Origin: an uncultured Chryseobacterium sp.
Lineage (GTDB): Bacteria > Bacteroidota > Bacteroidia > Flavobacteriales > Weeksellaceae
Direction of reading: 5' to 3'
Assembly (NCBI GenBank): GCA_913776245.1
Contig: CAJYLO010000030.1
Span: 1-50,550, forward strand
Length of the DNA: 50,550 nucleotides
The first letter of the stretch is position 1. Each line of letters begins with the position of its first letter. Of this stretch, positions 41,769 to 49,884 are shown in pieces. The position numbers and the translations under genes are program-made. The notes under the pieces were generated by a model. It was not told where the DNA came from. It ran no database searches and worked only from the letters and a program-made list of their open reading frames with translations.

Positions 41769-43801
41769 TGCAGAAGAAGGCGCAAAAACAGATTTTACTG
41801 GTAGGAAATCCGAATGTAGGAAAATCCACACTTTTTAATATTCTTTGCAACAGAAAGCAAAAAACGGGTAACTATGCCGGTGTAACCGTGGCAAGCCATT
41901 CCGGGAATTATGTTTATAAAAACGAGGAAATCGAGGTTATAGATTTGCCCGGCTCGTACAGCATCTACCCCACATCCGAAGACGAAGCTATTTTTTCAAG
42001 ATACCTGATCCAGGAGCAGGAGAATTATTCCGGCGTTGTTTACATTGCAGATGCCATCAATATGAGAAGAAGCCTGCTTCTTTTCCAGCAGATTCAGGAT
42101 CTTGGAATCCCTGCAATAATGGTTGTCAACCAGATTGACGAAGCAGAAAAACGAGGCTTAAAAATCGACACGGCAAAGCTTTCCGAATTGCTGAACATTC
42201 CTGTTTTTGAAACCAATGCCAAGAAAAACTTTGGAATAGAAACCCTGCGGGAAGCGGTTTTCAGCAATCAGTTTAAAGTGTCTGACAATAATTCTTTCGA
42301 GATTCCGCTGGAACAAAAAGGCTTGGTTTACAAAGTCTCCTCCAGCACATCAGAAAAAAATCTTTATAAAATCTGGACACTTCTGGCTGCAGATACTTAT
42401 CTCGGGAAGATTGAAAACATCCACGAAATTATCACTCAGGAAGATTCCAAATGCAGTGTTCCGAAGCGTCTTCAGATTACAGAAACCGTAAGGAGATATC
42501 AGAATATTGATAAAATTACAGCTCAGATCACTGAAAAGAAACCACAATTAAAAGAATTACTGACTGAAAAACTAGACAAAGTCCTGGTTCACAAATTCTG
42601 GGGCTATATCATTTTTCTTCTGATTTTATTACTGATCTTCCAAAGTGTTTTTTTCCTTGCCGAATATCCGATGAGCTGGATTGAAGATTTCTTCACTTGG
42701 CTGTCTGCTTTTTCAGCGGATCATCTTCCGGAAGGGCCGATCAATTCTCTGGTTTCCAGCGGAATCATTCCCGGAATCGGCGGAATTTTAGTTTTTGCAC
42801 CACAGATCGGGATTCTGCTCTATTTTCTTTACTTATTGGAAGATTCCGGTTATATGGCCAGAGTCGTTTTCCTGATGGACAGGATGCTCAGACCTTTCGG
42901 ACTGAACGGGAAAAGTATCGTCCCATTAGTCTCAGGAACAGCTTGTGCAATTCCGGCCATAATGTCTACCCGGAATATCGAAAATGTTAAGGAACGATTG
43001 ATCACCATTCTCGTAACGCCTTTTATGACGTGTTCTGCCAGACTACCTATTTACAGTATCATTATTGGATTAATCATCCCTAATAACAATTTTTACGGTA
43101 TCAAATACAGAGCAATTGCTTTGATGCTGATGTATCTTCTAGGATTTTTGATGGCTTTGATTTCATCATTCATTCTGAAAAGTTTCATCAGAACTAAAAT
43201 CAAGAGTTTTCTGGTGATGGATCTGCCGACTTACAAAATGCCATTATTTGGTTATGATTTCAAATTGGTGTTAGGAAAAGTATGGGAATTTATTTCCGGC
43301 GCCGGAAAAGTGATTTTCACAGTCAGTATTATTCTTTGGGCACTGAGTTATTTTGGCCCGTCTCGTCATAAAAACGAAATTTTGGCAACCGATTCTTCGC
43401 TAGATCATTCTTATTTAGGACGAATCGGAAGAACGATGGAACCAGCTATTGCGCCATTAGGCTACGACTGGAAAATGGGAATCGGAATCCTGACAAGTTT
43501 CGCTGCGAGAGAAGTTTTCGTGGGGACATTATCGACACTTTACAGTCTGGATGATGAAGCACCTGAAGGAAAACTGATTGAAAAAATGAGACTGGATGTG
43601 AAACCGAATGGCGAAAAAGTGTTCAGCTTTGCAACTGGCGTTTCGATTTTGATTTTTTATGCATTTGCGATGCAATGTATCTCTACAATTGCTGTTGTTT
43701 ACAGGGAAACCCGAAGTTTGAAATGGACACTGCTGCAAACCGTGTCAATGACATTGTTGGCATACTTTTCGGCGTTGATTGTTTATCAGATTCTCAAATA
43801 A
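41768..43801 (+). CDS. feoB: Ferrous iron transport protein B
   Basis: The 677-residue inner-membrane transporter carries an N-terminal G domain: G1 GNPNVGKST (13-21), G3 DLPG (59-62), G4 NQID near 120. The membrane domain (about 275-677) holds two gate regions: GIGGILVFAPQIGILLYFLY, SGTACAIPAIMSTRNIENVK and MTCSARLPIYSIIIG with the conserved Cys residues thought to carry Fe2+. It imports ferrous iron with GTP hydrolysis. It is coupled to feoA and followed after seven bases by a small Cys-rich membrane peptide. Confidence 0.95.
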   Translation: MQKKAQKQILLVGNPNVGKSTLFNILCNRKQKTGNYAGVTVASHSGNYVYKNEEIEVIDLPGSYSIYPTSEDEAIFSRYLIQEQENYSGVVYIADAINMRRSLLLFQQIQDLGIPAIMVVNQIDEAEKRGLKIDTAKLSELLNIPVFETNAKKNFGIETLREAVFSNQFKVSDNNSFEIPLEQKGLVYKVSSSTSEKNLYKIWTLLAADTYLGKIENIHEIITQEDSKCSVPKRLQITETVRRYQNIDKITAQITEKKPQLKELLTEKLDKVLVHKFWGYIIFLLILLLIFQSVFFLAEYPMSWIEDFFTWLSAFSADHLPEGPINSLVSSGIIPGIGGILVFAPQIGILLYFLYLLEDSGYMARVVFLMDRMLRPFGLNGKSIVPLVSGTACAIPAIMSTRNIENVKERLITILVTPFMTCSARLPIYSIIIGLIIPNNNFYGIKYRAIALMLMYLLGFLMALISSFILKSFIRTKIKSFLVMDLPTYKMPLFGYDFKLVLGKVWEFISGAGKVIFTVSIILWALSYFGPSRHKNEILATDSSLDHSYLGRIGRTMEPAIAPLGYDWKMGIGILTSFAAREVFVGTLSTLYSLDDEAPEGKLIEKMRLDVKPNGEKVFSFATGVSILIFYAFAMQCISTIAVVYRETRSLKWTLLQTVSMTLLAYFSALIVYQILK

Positions 43802-43808
43802 TATTAAA

Positions 43809-43952
43809 ATGGACAGCTCACTGATTCTACAATATGTGATTATTGGACTTTTGGTTCTGACCTCTTTGTATGCTATTGTCCGGAAACTCTCAAAAACGTT
43901 TTCAAAGAAAAGTAAAGGGAAAAACTGCGGTCCGGATTGCGGTTGTTCTTGA
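43809..43952 (+). CDS. FeoB-associated Cys-rich membrane peptide
   Basis: A 47-residue peptide starting at ATG 43809, seven bases after feoB. One membrane helix (ILQYVIIGLLVLTSLYAIV), a basic stretch (RKLSKTFSKKSKGK) and a terminal NCGPDCGCS with three cysteines. This is the layout of the small FeoB-associated Cys-rich proteins found behind feoB in many Bacteroidota and clostridia; a role in iron sensing or handling at the membrane is suspected but not shown. Easily missed for its length. Confidence 0.8.
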   Translation: MDSSLILQYVIIGLLVLTSLYAIVRKLSKTFSKKSKGKNCGPDCGCS

Positions 43953-43970
43953 AATTTAAACCTACTTAAT

Positions 43971-44261
43971 CTATTTTATTAAGTCTTTTTTATTTGCCCA
44001 AAACGAAACAATTTCAATAGTTGTTTCATGGATTCTGTAATGAAGTGAGAAATTTTCAAGAATTAAAACTCGTCTAGTTTCATCTTTTGCTCCAATCACT
44101 ACAGCTCCAATGAAAGGATTATCTGCTAGCAGTTTTTCTTTCCTCTCCACTTCATCAATGATTTTCAGAGAATAAGAATTGGATTTATTATGATTTATCC
44201 AATATTCTAAAGTTTCAAAATATAATGATTCGGCTTCGGGAGTCCATTTTATTTCGAACAT
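43971..44261 (-). CDS. RelE/ParE family toxin (pair 1)
   Basis: The 96-residue protein has the RelE/ParE fold: KWTPEAESLYFETLEYWINH at the N terminus, NPFIGAVVIGAKDETRRVLI and LENFSLHYRIHETTIEIVSFW, ending NKKDLI. Family toxins cut ribosome-bound mRNA or poison gyrase; which applies is not evident. It overlaps the upstream antitoxin gene by 13 bases, the normal toxin-antitoxin arrangement. It is clearly related to the toxin at 46412-46696 on the far side of glmM. Confidence 0.85.
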   Translation of the reverse strand: MFEIKWTPEAESLYFETLEYWINHNKSNSYSLKIIDEVERKEKLLADNPFIGAVVIGAKDETRRVLILENFSLHYRIHETTIEIVSFWANKKDLIK

Positions 44262-44473
44262 AATGCTCTGGCTTTTTTATGAACATCGGAACTTTTGGTA
44301 AGTTTGTTTTCATTAGCTTCATCAATTCCTCTATTGATAGATTGAATCTCCTCCGGGGAAACAGCAGCAATTTCTTCAGACACTTTTTCAAATGAGAATT
44401 TCATTCTTTTCAAAAGACTTTCCAATAAACTGGCTTCTTCTTGATTTGTAGGATGTATGATAAAGACGTTCAT
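44249..44473 (-). CDS. Putative antitoxin (pair 1)
   Basis: The 74-residue protein (MNVFIIHPTNQEEASLLESL, then KRMKFSFEKVSEEIAAVSPE, SINRGIDEANENKLTKSSDV) resembles the DUF2683-type small proteins found ahead of RelE/ParE toxins; the charged C-terminal half likely wraps the toxin. It is named antitoxin from position and overlap with the toxin gene, not from a DNA-binding motif. Confidence 0.75.
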   Translation of the reverse strand: MNVFIIHPTNQEEASLLESLLKRMKFSFEKVSEEIAAVSPEEIQSINRGIDEANENKLTKSSDVHKKARALCSK

Positions 44474-44487
44474 AATTTGCTTTTTTA

Positions 44488-44495
44488 CAAAGTTA
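44488..44495 (-). promoter_or_regulatory. Candidate toxin-antitoxin -7 box TAACTTTG (minus strand)
   Basis: Plus strand CAAAGTTA, 14 bases upstream of the antitoxin ATG 44473. Confidence 0.5.
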
Positions 44496-44692
44496 TAAAT
44501 AATCTGAATACAATATTAACTTATAACTTTTCTCTCAACAATTTAAATATACCCAAACCCTAGCGAAAAATTGAATGTATCTATATTGTTAAAGGAGATT
44601 TATTTTATATCTGGAATTGATAAAACTGAAAATCAATTCACAAAAAAGATTATTAAAGAATGAAAAGATTTATTCTACAATTAATTAAAATT

Positions 44693-44724
44693 AAAAAGTG
44701 TTCATATCGGACACTTTATTTTTT
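44693..44724 (+). terminator. Terminator-like hairpin upstream of glmM
   Basis: AAAGTGTTC (44695-44703) pairs with GGACACTTT (44709-44717), one G-U, 5-base loop, followed by ATTTTTTAG. It lies in the 299-base gap before glmM, upstream of the -7 box, so it would stop read-through rather than attenuate glmM. No other feature seen in 44496-44692. Confidence 0.5.
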
Positions 44725-44743
44725 AGCAAATGTCAGATTATTG

Positions 44744-44751
44744 TATTTTTG
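44744..44751 (+). promoter_or_regulatory. Candidate glmM -7 box TATTTTTG
   Basis: TAnnTTTG match ending 21 bases before ATG 44773. Confidence 0.55.
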
Positions 44752-44772
44752 CCCAAACCTTAAAATTAGAAA

Positions 44773-46155
44773 ATGTCATTAATAAAATCAATCTCCGGGA
44801 TTCGCGGAACTATTGGCGGAAAAGTCAACGATAATCTGACACCGCTGGATGTGGTAAAATTTGCATCCGCATTCGGGACCTGGCTTCAGAATAATAAGAA
44901 TAAAAAAGATTTGACACTGGTTATCGGTCGTGATGCGAGGATTTCCGGACAGATGGTTTCTTCTTTGGTAACTGCAACTCTTCAAGGTCTTGGAATCAAT
45001 GTGATTGATTTGGGGCTTTCCACAACTCCAACGGTTGAGGTTATGGTCCCTGAGCTGAATGCCGACGGCGGAATCATCCTGACAGCCTCCCATAATCCAA
45101 AACAATGGAACGCTTTGAAATTGCTGAATGACAAAGGCGAATTCATCAGTGGAGAAAACGGTGCAGAAGTTCTGGCTTTGGCAGAAAATGAAGATTTCAA
45201 TTATGCGGAGGTGGATGACCTGGGAAACTATGAAACCAGAGAAGATGGTTTTGATATTCATATCCAGAAGATTTTGGATTTACCAACGGTAGATGTAGAA
45301 GCGATAAAAGCTAAGAAATTCAAAGTGGTTTTGGATGCGGTTAATTCCACTGGAGGAATTTCCATTCCGCCACTTTTGGAAAAATTGGGTGTCGAAGTTG
45401 TGAAACTATATTGCGAACCAACCGGTCATTTTCCTCATAATCCGGAACCTTTGAAAGAACATCTTGGCGACATCTGCGAACTTGTGAAAAAAGAAGGTGC
45501 GGATATGGGAATCGTGGTGGATCCGGATGTGGACAGACTGGCTTTGATCGATGAAAAAGGCGAAATGTTTGGCGAAGAATACACTCTGGTTGCTGTTGCA
45601 GATTATCTTCTGAAAAATAAAAAAGGTGTTACCGTTTCCAATCTTTCATCCAGCCGGGCGCTGAGAGATGTCGCCAAAAATCATAACTCCGAATATTTTG
45701 CAAGTGCTGTCGGAGAAGTGAATGTCGTTAACCTTATGAAAGAAAAAAAAGCCGTCATCGGAGGCGAAGGAAACGGCGGAATCATTTATCCGGATTTGCA
45801 TTACGGAAGGGATTCTTTGGTAGGCATTGCTTTATTTCTGACGCATTTAGCAAAAGAAAATAAAACAGTTTCTGAACTCAGAGCAGGTTATCCTGCCTAT
45901 TTTATGGGTAAAAAGAAGATCGAACTGACGCCTGAAATCGATGTTGATGCGCTGCTGGTAAAAGTTCAGGATGAATTTAAAAACGAAGACATCTCAACTG
46001 TAGATGGTGTAAAAATTGATTTTGCTGAAAACTGGGTTCATCTCAGAAAATCTAATACCGAACCGATTATCCGGATTTACACCGAAGCTTTTTCGCAGGA
46101 AGAAGCGGATAAATTGGGCGATGATATGATTACGAAGATCAGAAGTTTGATATAA
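44773..46155 (+). CDS. glmM: Phosphoglucosamine mutase
   Basis: The 460-residue alpha-D-phosphohexomutase has the phosphoserine loop TASHNPK (104-110, Ser106), the metal loop DPDVDR near 250, the sugar-binding GEGNGGIIYP near 335, and the phosphate-binding RKSNTEPIIRIY near the end. It converts glucosamine 6-phosphate to the 1-phosphate for UDP-GlcNAc and cell-wall synthesis; phosphomannomutase activity is possible in family members. It is flanked by two toxin-antitoxin pairs pointing outward and onward. Confidence 0.88.
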   Translation: MSLIKSISGIRGTIGGKVNDNLTPLDVVKFASAFGTWLQNNKNKKDLTLVIGRDARISGQMVSSLVTATLQGLGINVIDLGLSTTPTVEVMVPELNADGGIILTASHNPKQWNALKLLNDKGEFISGENGAEVLALAENEDFNYAEVDDLGNYETREDGFDIHIQKILDLPTVDVEAIKAKKFKVVLDAVNSTGGISIPPLLEKLGVEVVKLYCEPTGHFPHNPEPLKEHLGDICELVKKEGADMGIVVDPDVDRLALIDEKGEMFGEEYTLVAVADYLLKNKKGVTVSNLSSSRALRDVAKNHNSEYFASAVGEVNVVNLMKEKKAVIGGEGNGGIIYPDLHYGRDSLVGIALFLTHLAKENKTVSELRAGYPAYFMGKKKIELTPEIDVDALLVKVQDEFKNEDISTVDGVKIDFAENWVHLRKSNTEPIIRIYTEAFSQEEADKLGDDMITKIRSLI

Positions 46156-46190
46156 AATATTTTTATTAATTTTAATAAAAATTACGCAAG

Positions 46191-46415
46191 ATGCTTACCC
46201 TCAATACAATTCTTGAAGACATCAAAGATGTTCCAGTTAATAAATTGGAAGAATTACACTTATTTATCAAAACTCTAATTTCAAAAAAAGAAAAATCAGA
46301 TTGGTGGGACGAAATATCAGAGGCAGAGAAAAAATTAATAGAAGAAGGCGAAAAAGATATTGAAGAAGGAAGAGTGATTTCACACGAAGATTTTTTGAAA
46401 TCTTTTGGTAGATGA
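46191..46415 (+). CDS. Putative antitoxin (pair 2)
   Basis: The 74-residue acidic protein (MLTLNTILEDIKDVPVNKLE, ELHLFIKTLISKKEKSDWWD, then EAEKKLIEEGEKDIEEGRVI) is largely helical and unlike the antitoxin of pair 1. The acidic helix with SHEDFLKSFGR at the end is the probable toxin-binding arm. Stop overlaps the toxin ATG (ATGA), typical of translationally coupled toxin-antitoxin genes. Confidence 0.8.
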   Translation: MLTLNTILEDIKDVPVNKLEELHLFIKTLISKKEKSDWWDEISEAEKKLIEEGEKDIEEGRVISHEDFLKSFGR

Positions 46416-46696
46416 AAATTATTTGGTCTCAACGTGCAAAAAATGAATTGAAAGATACTTGTAATTTTTGGATAAACAAAAATAAATCAAATGCTTATTC
46501 TGATAAATTACTTAATGAAACTTTGCGAAAAATTGATCTCATCATAGAAAATCCAAAAATCGGCTTTGAAAGTAAAAAGAGCAGATTGAGACGGGTTTTG
46601 ATTTTAGAAAATTTTTCTCTCACATATAAACATTCAAAAAATCATATTCAAATTGTTTCATTCTTTGACAACCGAAGAAATCCAAATTCATTATAA
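46412..46696 (+). CDS. RelE/ParE family toxin (pair 2)
   Basis: The 94-residue toxin shares with pair 1 the segments WIN-NKSN-YS, NP-IG and RRVLILENFSL-Y, IVSF, though the rest has diverged. It has the RelE/ParE fold and basic C terminus (DNRRNPNSL). It starts at the ATG overlapping the antitoxin TGA. A bidirectional terminator follows and separates it from the convergent MFS gene. Confidence 0.87.
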   Translation: MKIIWSQRAKNELKDTCNFWINKNKSNAYSDKLLNETLRKIDLIIENPKIGFESKKSRLRRVLILENFSLTYKHSKNHIQIVSFFDNRRNPNSL

Positions 46697-46700
46697 ATTA

Positions 46701-46730
46701 AAAGGAAGCAAAAAATTGACTTCCTTTTTT
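46701..46730. terminator. Bidirectional hairpin terminator
   Basis: AAAGGAAG (46701-46708) and CTTCCTTT (46720-46727), then TTT, between the convergent toxin and MFS genes. Confidence 0.75.
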
Positions 46731-46739
46731 TATTAAAAA

Positions 46740-47975
46740 TTAATACTCCATCTTCCTGAGCTTCTTAGAAGTCGCACCAATAAACAAAGCCGTTAAAACC
46801 GTCATTGTTCCGCCAAAAACTACAGAACGGACAACGCCCATCAGTTTGGCGGTTAATCCACTTTCAAATTGTCCCAGTTCGTTGCTGGACATAATGAAAA
46901 TCGAATTCACACTCAGAACGCGCCCACGGATTTCTTCAGGTGTTTTAAGCTGAACAATTGTTCCTCGAATGACCACGCTGATTCCGTCCAACATTCCGCT
47001 TAAGACCAAAAATCCAAAAGACAGCCAATAAAGCTTTGACAAGCCGAATCCGATAATACACAAACCAAAACCCGCAGCCACACCAAGCAAAATCTTCCCC
47101 TGATTTTTTCGGAGTGGAACTAATGACAACGTAATGATGATCAGCATCGAACCTATATCAGAAGCTGCATTAAGCAATCCGAAACCTTCCGAACCAACTT
47201 TCAGGATATCACTTGCGAATACAGGAATCATCGCAACAGCGCCCCCAAAAAGTACCGCAAACATATCCAGCATCTGGGCGCCGAGAATCTCTTTCGTTTT
47301 ATAGATATACGCCAGGCCTTCCTTCATACTTTCAAAAACCTTCACATCTTTATTCCTGTTCTCGGAATATTGCTTACTGATCGTCCAAAAAAACAAAGAC
47401 GCCAGAATGATACTGATAACAATAACTACAAGCGTCCATTTTATACTGATCAGGGCAATGAGAAAACCACCTAAAGCGTGGCCGGAAACAGAAGCGATCA
47501 GGAATGTTGCCTGATTCAGCGTCACCGCATAAGGCAAGTTCTCCTGTTTCACAATTCTAGGAATCATAGACGGAACCAAAGGCCCGAGAAAAGAACGGCA
47601 GATTCCTGTAAAGAAAATCACACCATAAATGAAATAGGTAATTTCGTGGCCAGTGAAATGCATCCGGTGTCCTAAAAAAGCCGGAATCAGCAGCAGACTT
47701 ATCAAAATCACATAAGCATAATTACAGATGAGTAGTAATTTTTTCTTCTCGTTCATATCAATGATATGACCGGCGTAAAGCGCGCAGGAAACCGCAGGAA
47801 CGACCTCGGAAAGACCAATTAATCCAATGGAAAAAGGATCTTTCGTTAACTGATAAACCCACCATCCAAGTAATGTCGCCAGCATTCTGAAAGCGATAAT
47901 CAGAAAAAATCTTCCTGTTAAAAGGTGTCGGAATTCTATATTTTTCAGGACCCGAAGTGGTGTAAAAGAAATCAT
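46740..47975 (-). CDS. Major facilitator superfamily transporter
   Basis: About 411 residues, 10 to 12 membrane helices, with the MFS-type early motif GLIGLSEVVPAVSCALYAGH-like region near residue 45-65 (including YAGHIIDMNEKKKL between helices 2 and 3) and a second half with DIGSMLIIITLSLVPLRKN. The layout resembles the enterobactin-exporter/MFS-3 type drug or siderophore efflux proteins; the substrate is not known. ATG 47975 is chosen because a -7 box (47980-47987) lies inside the longer frame from 48002. Confidence 0.87.
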   Translation of the reverse strand: MISFTPLRVLKNIEFRHLLTGRFFLIIAFRMLATLLGWWVYQLTKDPFSIGLIGLSEVVPAVSCALYAGHIIDMNEKKKLLLICNYAYVILISLLLIPAFLGHRMHFTGHEITYFIYGVIFFTGICRSFLGPLVPSMIPRIVKQENLPYAVTLNQATFLIASVSGHALGGFLIALISIKWTLVVIVISIILASLFFWTISKQYSENRNKDVKVFESMKEGLAYIYKTKEILGAQMLDMFAVLFGGAVAMIPVFASDILKVGSEGFGLLNAASDIGSMLIIITLSLVPLRKNQGKILLGVAAGFGLCIIGFGLSKLYWLSFGFLVLSGMLDGISVVIRGTIVQLKTPEEIRGRVLSVNSIFIMSSNELGQFESGLTAKLMGVVRSVVFGGTMTVLTALFIGATSKKLRKMEY

Positions 47976-47979
47976 TGTG

Positions 47980-47987
47980 CAAAAATA
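47980..47987 (-). promoter_or_regulatory. Candidate MFS -7 box TATTTTTG (minus strand)
   Basis: Plus strand CAAAAATA, four bases upstream of ATG 47975; near-leaderless and decisive for the shorter start. Confidence 0.55.
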
Positions 47988-48070
47988 GTCGTTGCCAGTC
48001 AATTATATCTTAATAATCAGATAAAATTTTTGGAGCTATTTGACTTTGTCGATCGCTTTTTTAGATTGTA

Positions 48071-48103
48071 CCAAACCTCACAGGTGAAATCTGTGAGGTT
48101 TGG
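48071..48103 (-). terminator. Perfect 13-bp hairpin after the GH3 gene
   Basis: CCAAACCTCACAG (48071-48083) and CTGTGAGGTTTGG (48091-48103) with a 7-base loop. No T-run follows on the minus strand, so termination is uncertain. Palindromes with this CCTCACAG core are, from memory, common between flavobacterial genes. Confidence 0.55.
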
Positions 48104-48140
48104 CACAGTTCCGCTTCTACGGAGCTTGATAAAGTTCTAT

Positions 48141-49640
48141 TCACAACTTAAATTCAGACAAAAAATCGCCGATCTTTCTGTCATTAGCTAATCTTGGAAT
48201 TTTATTTTGTCCACCTAATTTGCCTTCAGATTTGGCATAATCCTGAAAAGCATTTTTATTCAACTTAGTAATGACCAAAGGCTGCAAGATATTTCCGGAA
48301 ATCAAATCGTCATAATAAGTATTACGTTGTCTGAGCTGCAAATCCAGTTCGGATCTGAAAACGTCAGAATTTTCAGGTTCTTTTTCAAACTCTATGAACC
48401 ATTCGTGATAAGGTAATCCTTCTGCGGGATTGACTTGTGGCGCGAGATGGAACTCTGTAATCTGAGCTGGAAATTTCTCAACTGTTGCTTTCAATGCTTC
48501 TTCCACTTCAAACGCAATCACGTGTTCCCCAAAAGCCGAAGTAAAATGTTTCGTTCTTCCGGAAACTAAAATCCTGTATGGATTTTTATCAATGAATCTC
48601 ACAACATCGCCAATTGAATAAGCCCAAAGTCCAGAATTGGTCGTTAGAATCAATGCATAATCTTTGTTCAGTTCGATATCTTTCAGCGTCAATCGTTGTG
48701 CATTGGGCTTTCCATATTGTTCTAATGGGATGAATTCGTAGAAAATCCCGTGATTGGTCAAAAGTAATAAACCTTCTTTTGTATAATCATCCTGAAAGGC
48801 AAAGAAACCTTCCGAAGCCGGAAATGTCTGGACGATGTCAACCGGCTTTCCAAGCAATTCGTTCATCTTGTCACGGTAAGGTTCGTAGTTTACGCCACCT
48901 GTGATGATTATCTGAAGATTAGGGAAAATCTGAGTGATTTTCTTGCCGTGCCTTTCAATCAACTTTTCAAAATACATAATGAGCCACGGCGGAATCCCGG
49001 AAATCAAGGTCATATTTTCGTTCTCGGTTTCTTCTACGATTTTATCAACTTTGATTTTCCAGTCATCGATGCAATTGGTTTCCCAGCTTGGTAGCCTGTT
49101 TTTCTGAAGATAATTCGGGATGTGATGAGCGACAATTCCTGACAGTCTTCCGGTTTTTACACCATTGATTTCTTCTAATTCTGGTGAGCCTTGAAGGAAA
49201 ATCATTTTTCCGGCCACAAAATTGGCGTTATTATTCTTTTCTATATAGTGAAAAATGGCGCTTCGAGCAGCAGCGATTTGAAAAGGCATTGCTTCTTTGG
49301 AAATCGGGATATATTTGGAGCCGGAAGTCGTTCCTGATGTTTTTGCAAAATATTCCGGCAAGCCTGGCCAGAGGATTTTAGATTGTCCTTTTTTGACTTT
49401 CTCGATGTAAGGTTTCAGATCTTCATAATCTGCAACAGGAACATTGTTTTGGAAATCTTCAATTGTTTTTATAGTTTCAAACTGATGTTCTCTTCCGAAT
49501 AAGGTTTTCTCCGCTGTTTTTACCAAATCTAAAAGTAATTCCTGCTGATCTTTGATCGCATTGGTTTTAAAACTTTTGGATTTTTCAATATGTTTTTTTG
49601 CCCAGATGAGTGCAATCTTTTTCTTGATGAAATTTAGCAT
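48141..49640 (-). CDS. GH3 family acyl-acid-amido synthetase-like protein
   Basis: About 499 residues of the ANL-superfamily GH3 type. Visible marks: ATP-binding AKTSGTTSGSKYIPIS (about 100-115), ITGGVNYEPYRDKMNELLGK (about 265-285), FPASEGFFAFQDDY, LTTNSGLWAYSIGDVVRFID (about 345-365) and RILVSGRTKHFTSAFGEHVI. Plant GH3 enzymes couple acyl acids such as auxin to amino acids; the bacterial role is unknown. It has a -7 box just upstream of ATG 49640, which argues against the longer start at 49655. Confidence 0.87.
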   Translation of the reverse strand: MLNFIKKKIALIWAKKHIEKSKSFKTNAIKDQQELLLDLVKTAEKTLFGREHQFETIKTIEDFQNNVPVADYEDLKPYIEKVKKGQSKILWPGLPEYFAKTSGTTSGSKYIPISKEAMPFQIAAARSAIFHYIEKNNNANFVAGKMIFLQGSPELEEINGVKTGRLSGIVAHHIPNYLQKNRLPSWETNCIDDWKIKVDKIVEETENENMTLISGIPPWLIMYFEKLIERHGKKITQIFPNLQIIITGGVNYEPYRDKMNELLGKPVDIVQTFPASEGFFAFQDDYTKEGLLLLTNHGIFYEFIPLEQYGKPNAQRLTLKDIELNKDYALILTTNSGLWAYSIGDVVRFIDKNPYRILVSGRTKHFTSAFGEHVIAFEVEEALKATVEKFPAQITEFHLAPQVNPAEGLPYHEWFIEFEKEPENSDVFRSELDLQLRQRNTYYDDLISGNILQPLVITKLNKNAFQDYAKSEGKLGGQNKIPRLANDRKIGDFLSEFKL

Positions 49641-49659
49641 TGATGGAATTTTCAATTGT

Positions 49660-49667
49660 CAAATTTA
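49660..49667 (-). promoter_or_regulatory. Candidate GH3 -7 box TAAATTTG (minus strand)
   Basis: Plus strand CAAATTTA; ends 19 bases upstream of ATG 49640 and only four from the alternative ATG 49655. Confidence 0.5.
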
Positions 49668-49708
49668 GAGTTTATCTTCTATATCTTTTAATTTGAATAT
49701 ATTTTTTT

Positions 49709-49780
49709 AAACGCAAAGTCGAAAAGATTTTTTTATCTATTATTAAAATAGTTTTAAGGCCGCAAAGCCGTAAACTTAGC
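49709..49780. repeat. CGCAAAG-rich dispersed repeat, copy 6
   Basis: Opens AAACGCAAAGTCGAAAAG and ends GGCCGCAAAGCCGTAAACTTAGC. First of three different repeats in the 450-base gap between GH3 and rplU. Confidence 0.7.
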
Positions 49781-49806
49781 AAAAAATTATGCATACGCTT
49801 TGTCAT

Positions 49807-49846
49807 TAGGAATCTGAACTGTTGAGATTCCTACCGGAATGACAAA
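49807..49846. repeat. Dispersed hairpin repeat (TAGGAATCT family), copy 2
   Basis: TAGGAATCT (49807-49815) pairs with AGATTCCTA (49825-49833), followed by CCGGAATGACAAA as in the copy at 116-163. Confidence 0.7.
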
Positions 49847-49884
49847 AATGGTTTTTACATTGACTGTTGTTTTATGTTTAATCT

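Noticed and set aside
44660..44782. Forty-codon frame overlapping the glmM start
   Set aside because: Contains the terminator-like hairpin and the glmM -7 box and has no ribosome-binding or family feature.
44788..45261. 157-codon frame on the minus strand inside glmM
   Set aside because: Lies wholly within a clear, family-matching gene on the other strand; its residue mix (Cys, Phe, His, Arg-rich) is typical of an antisense frame.
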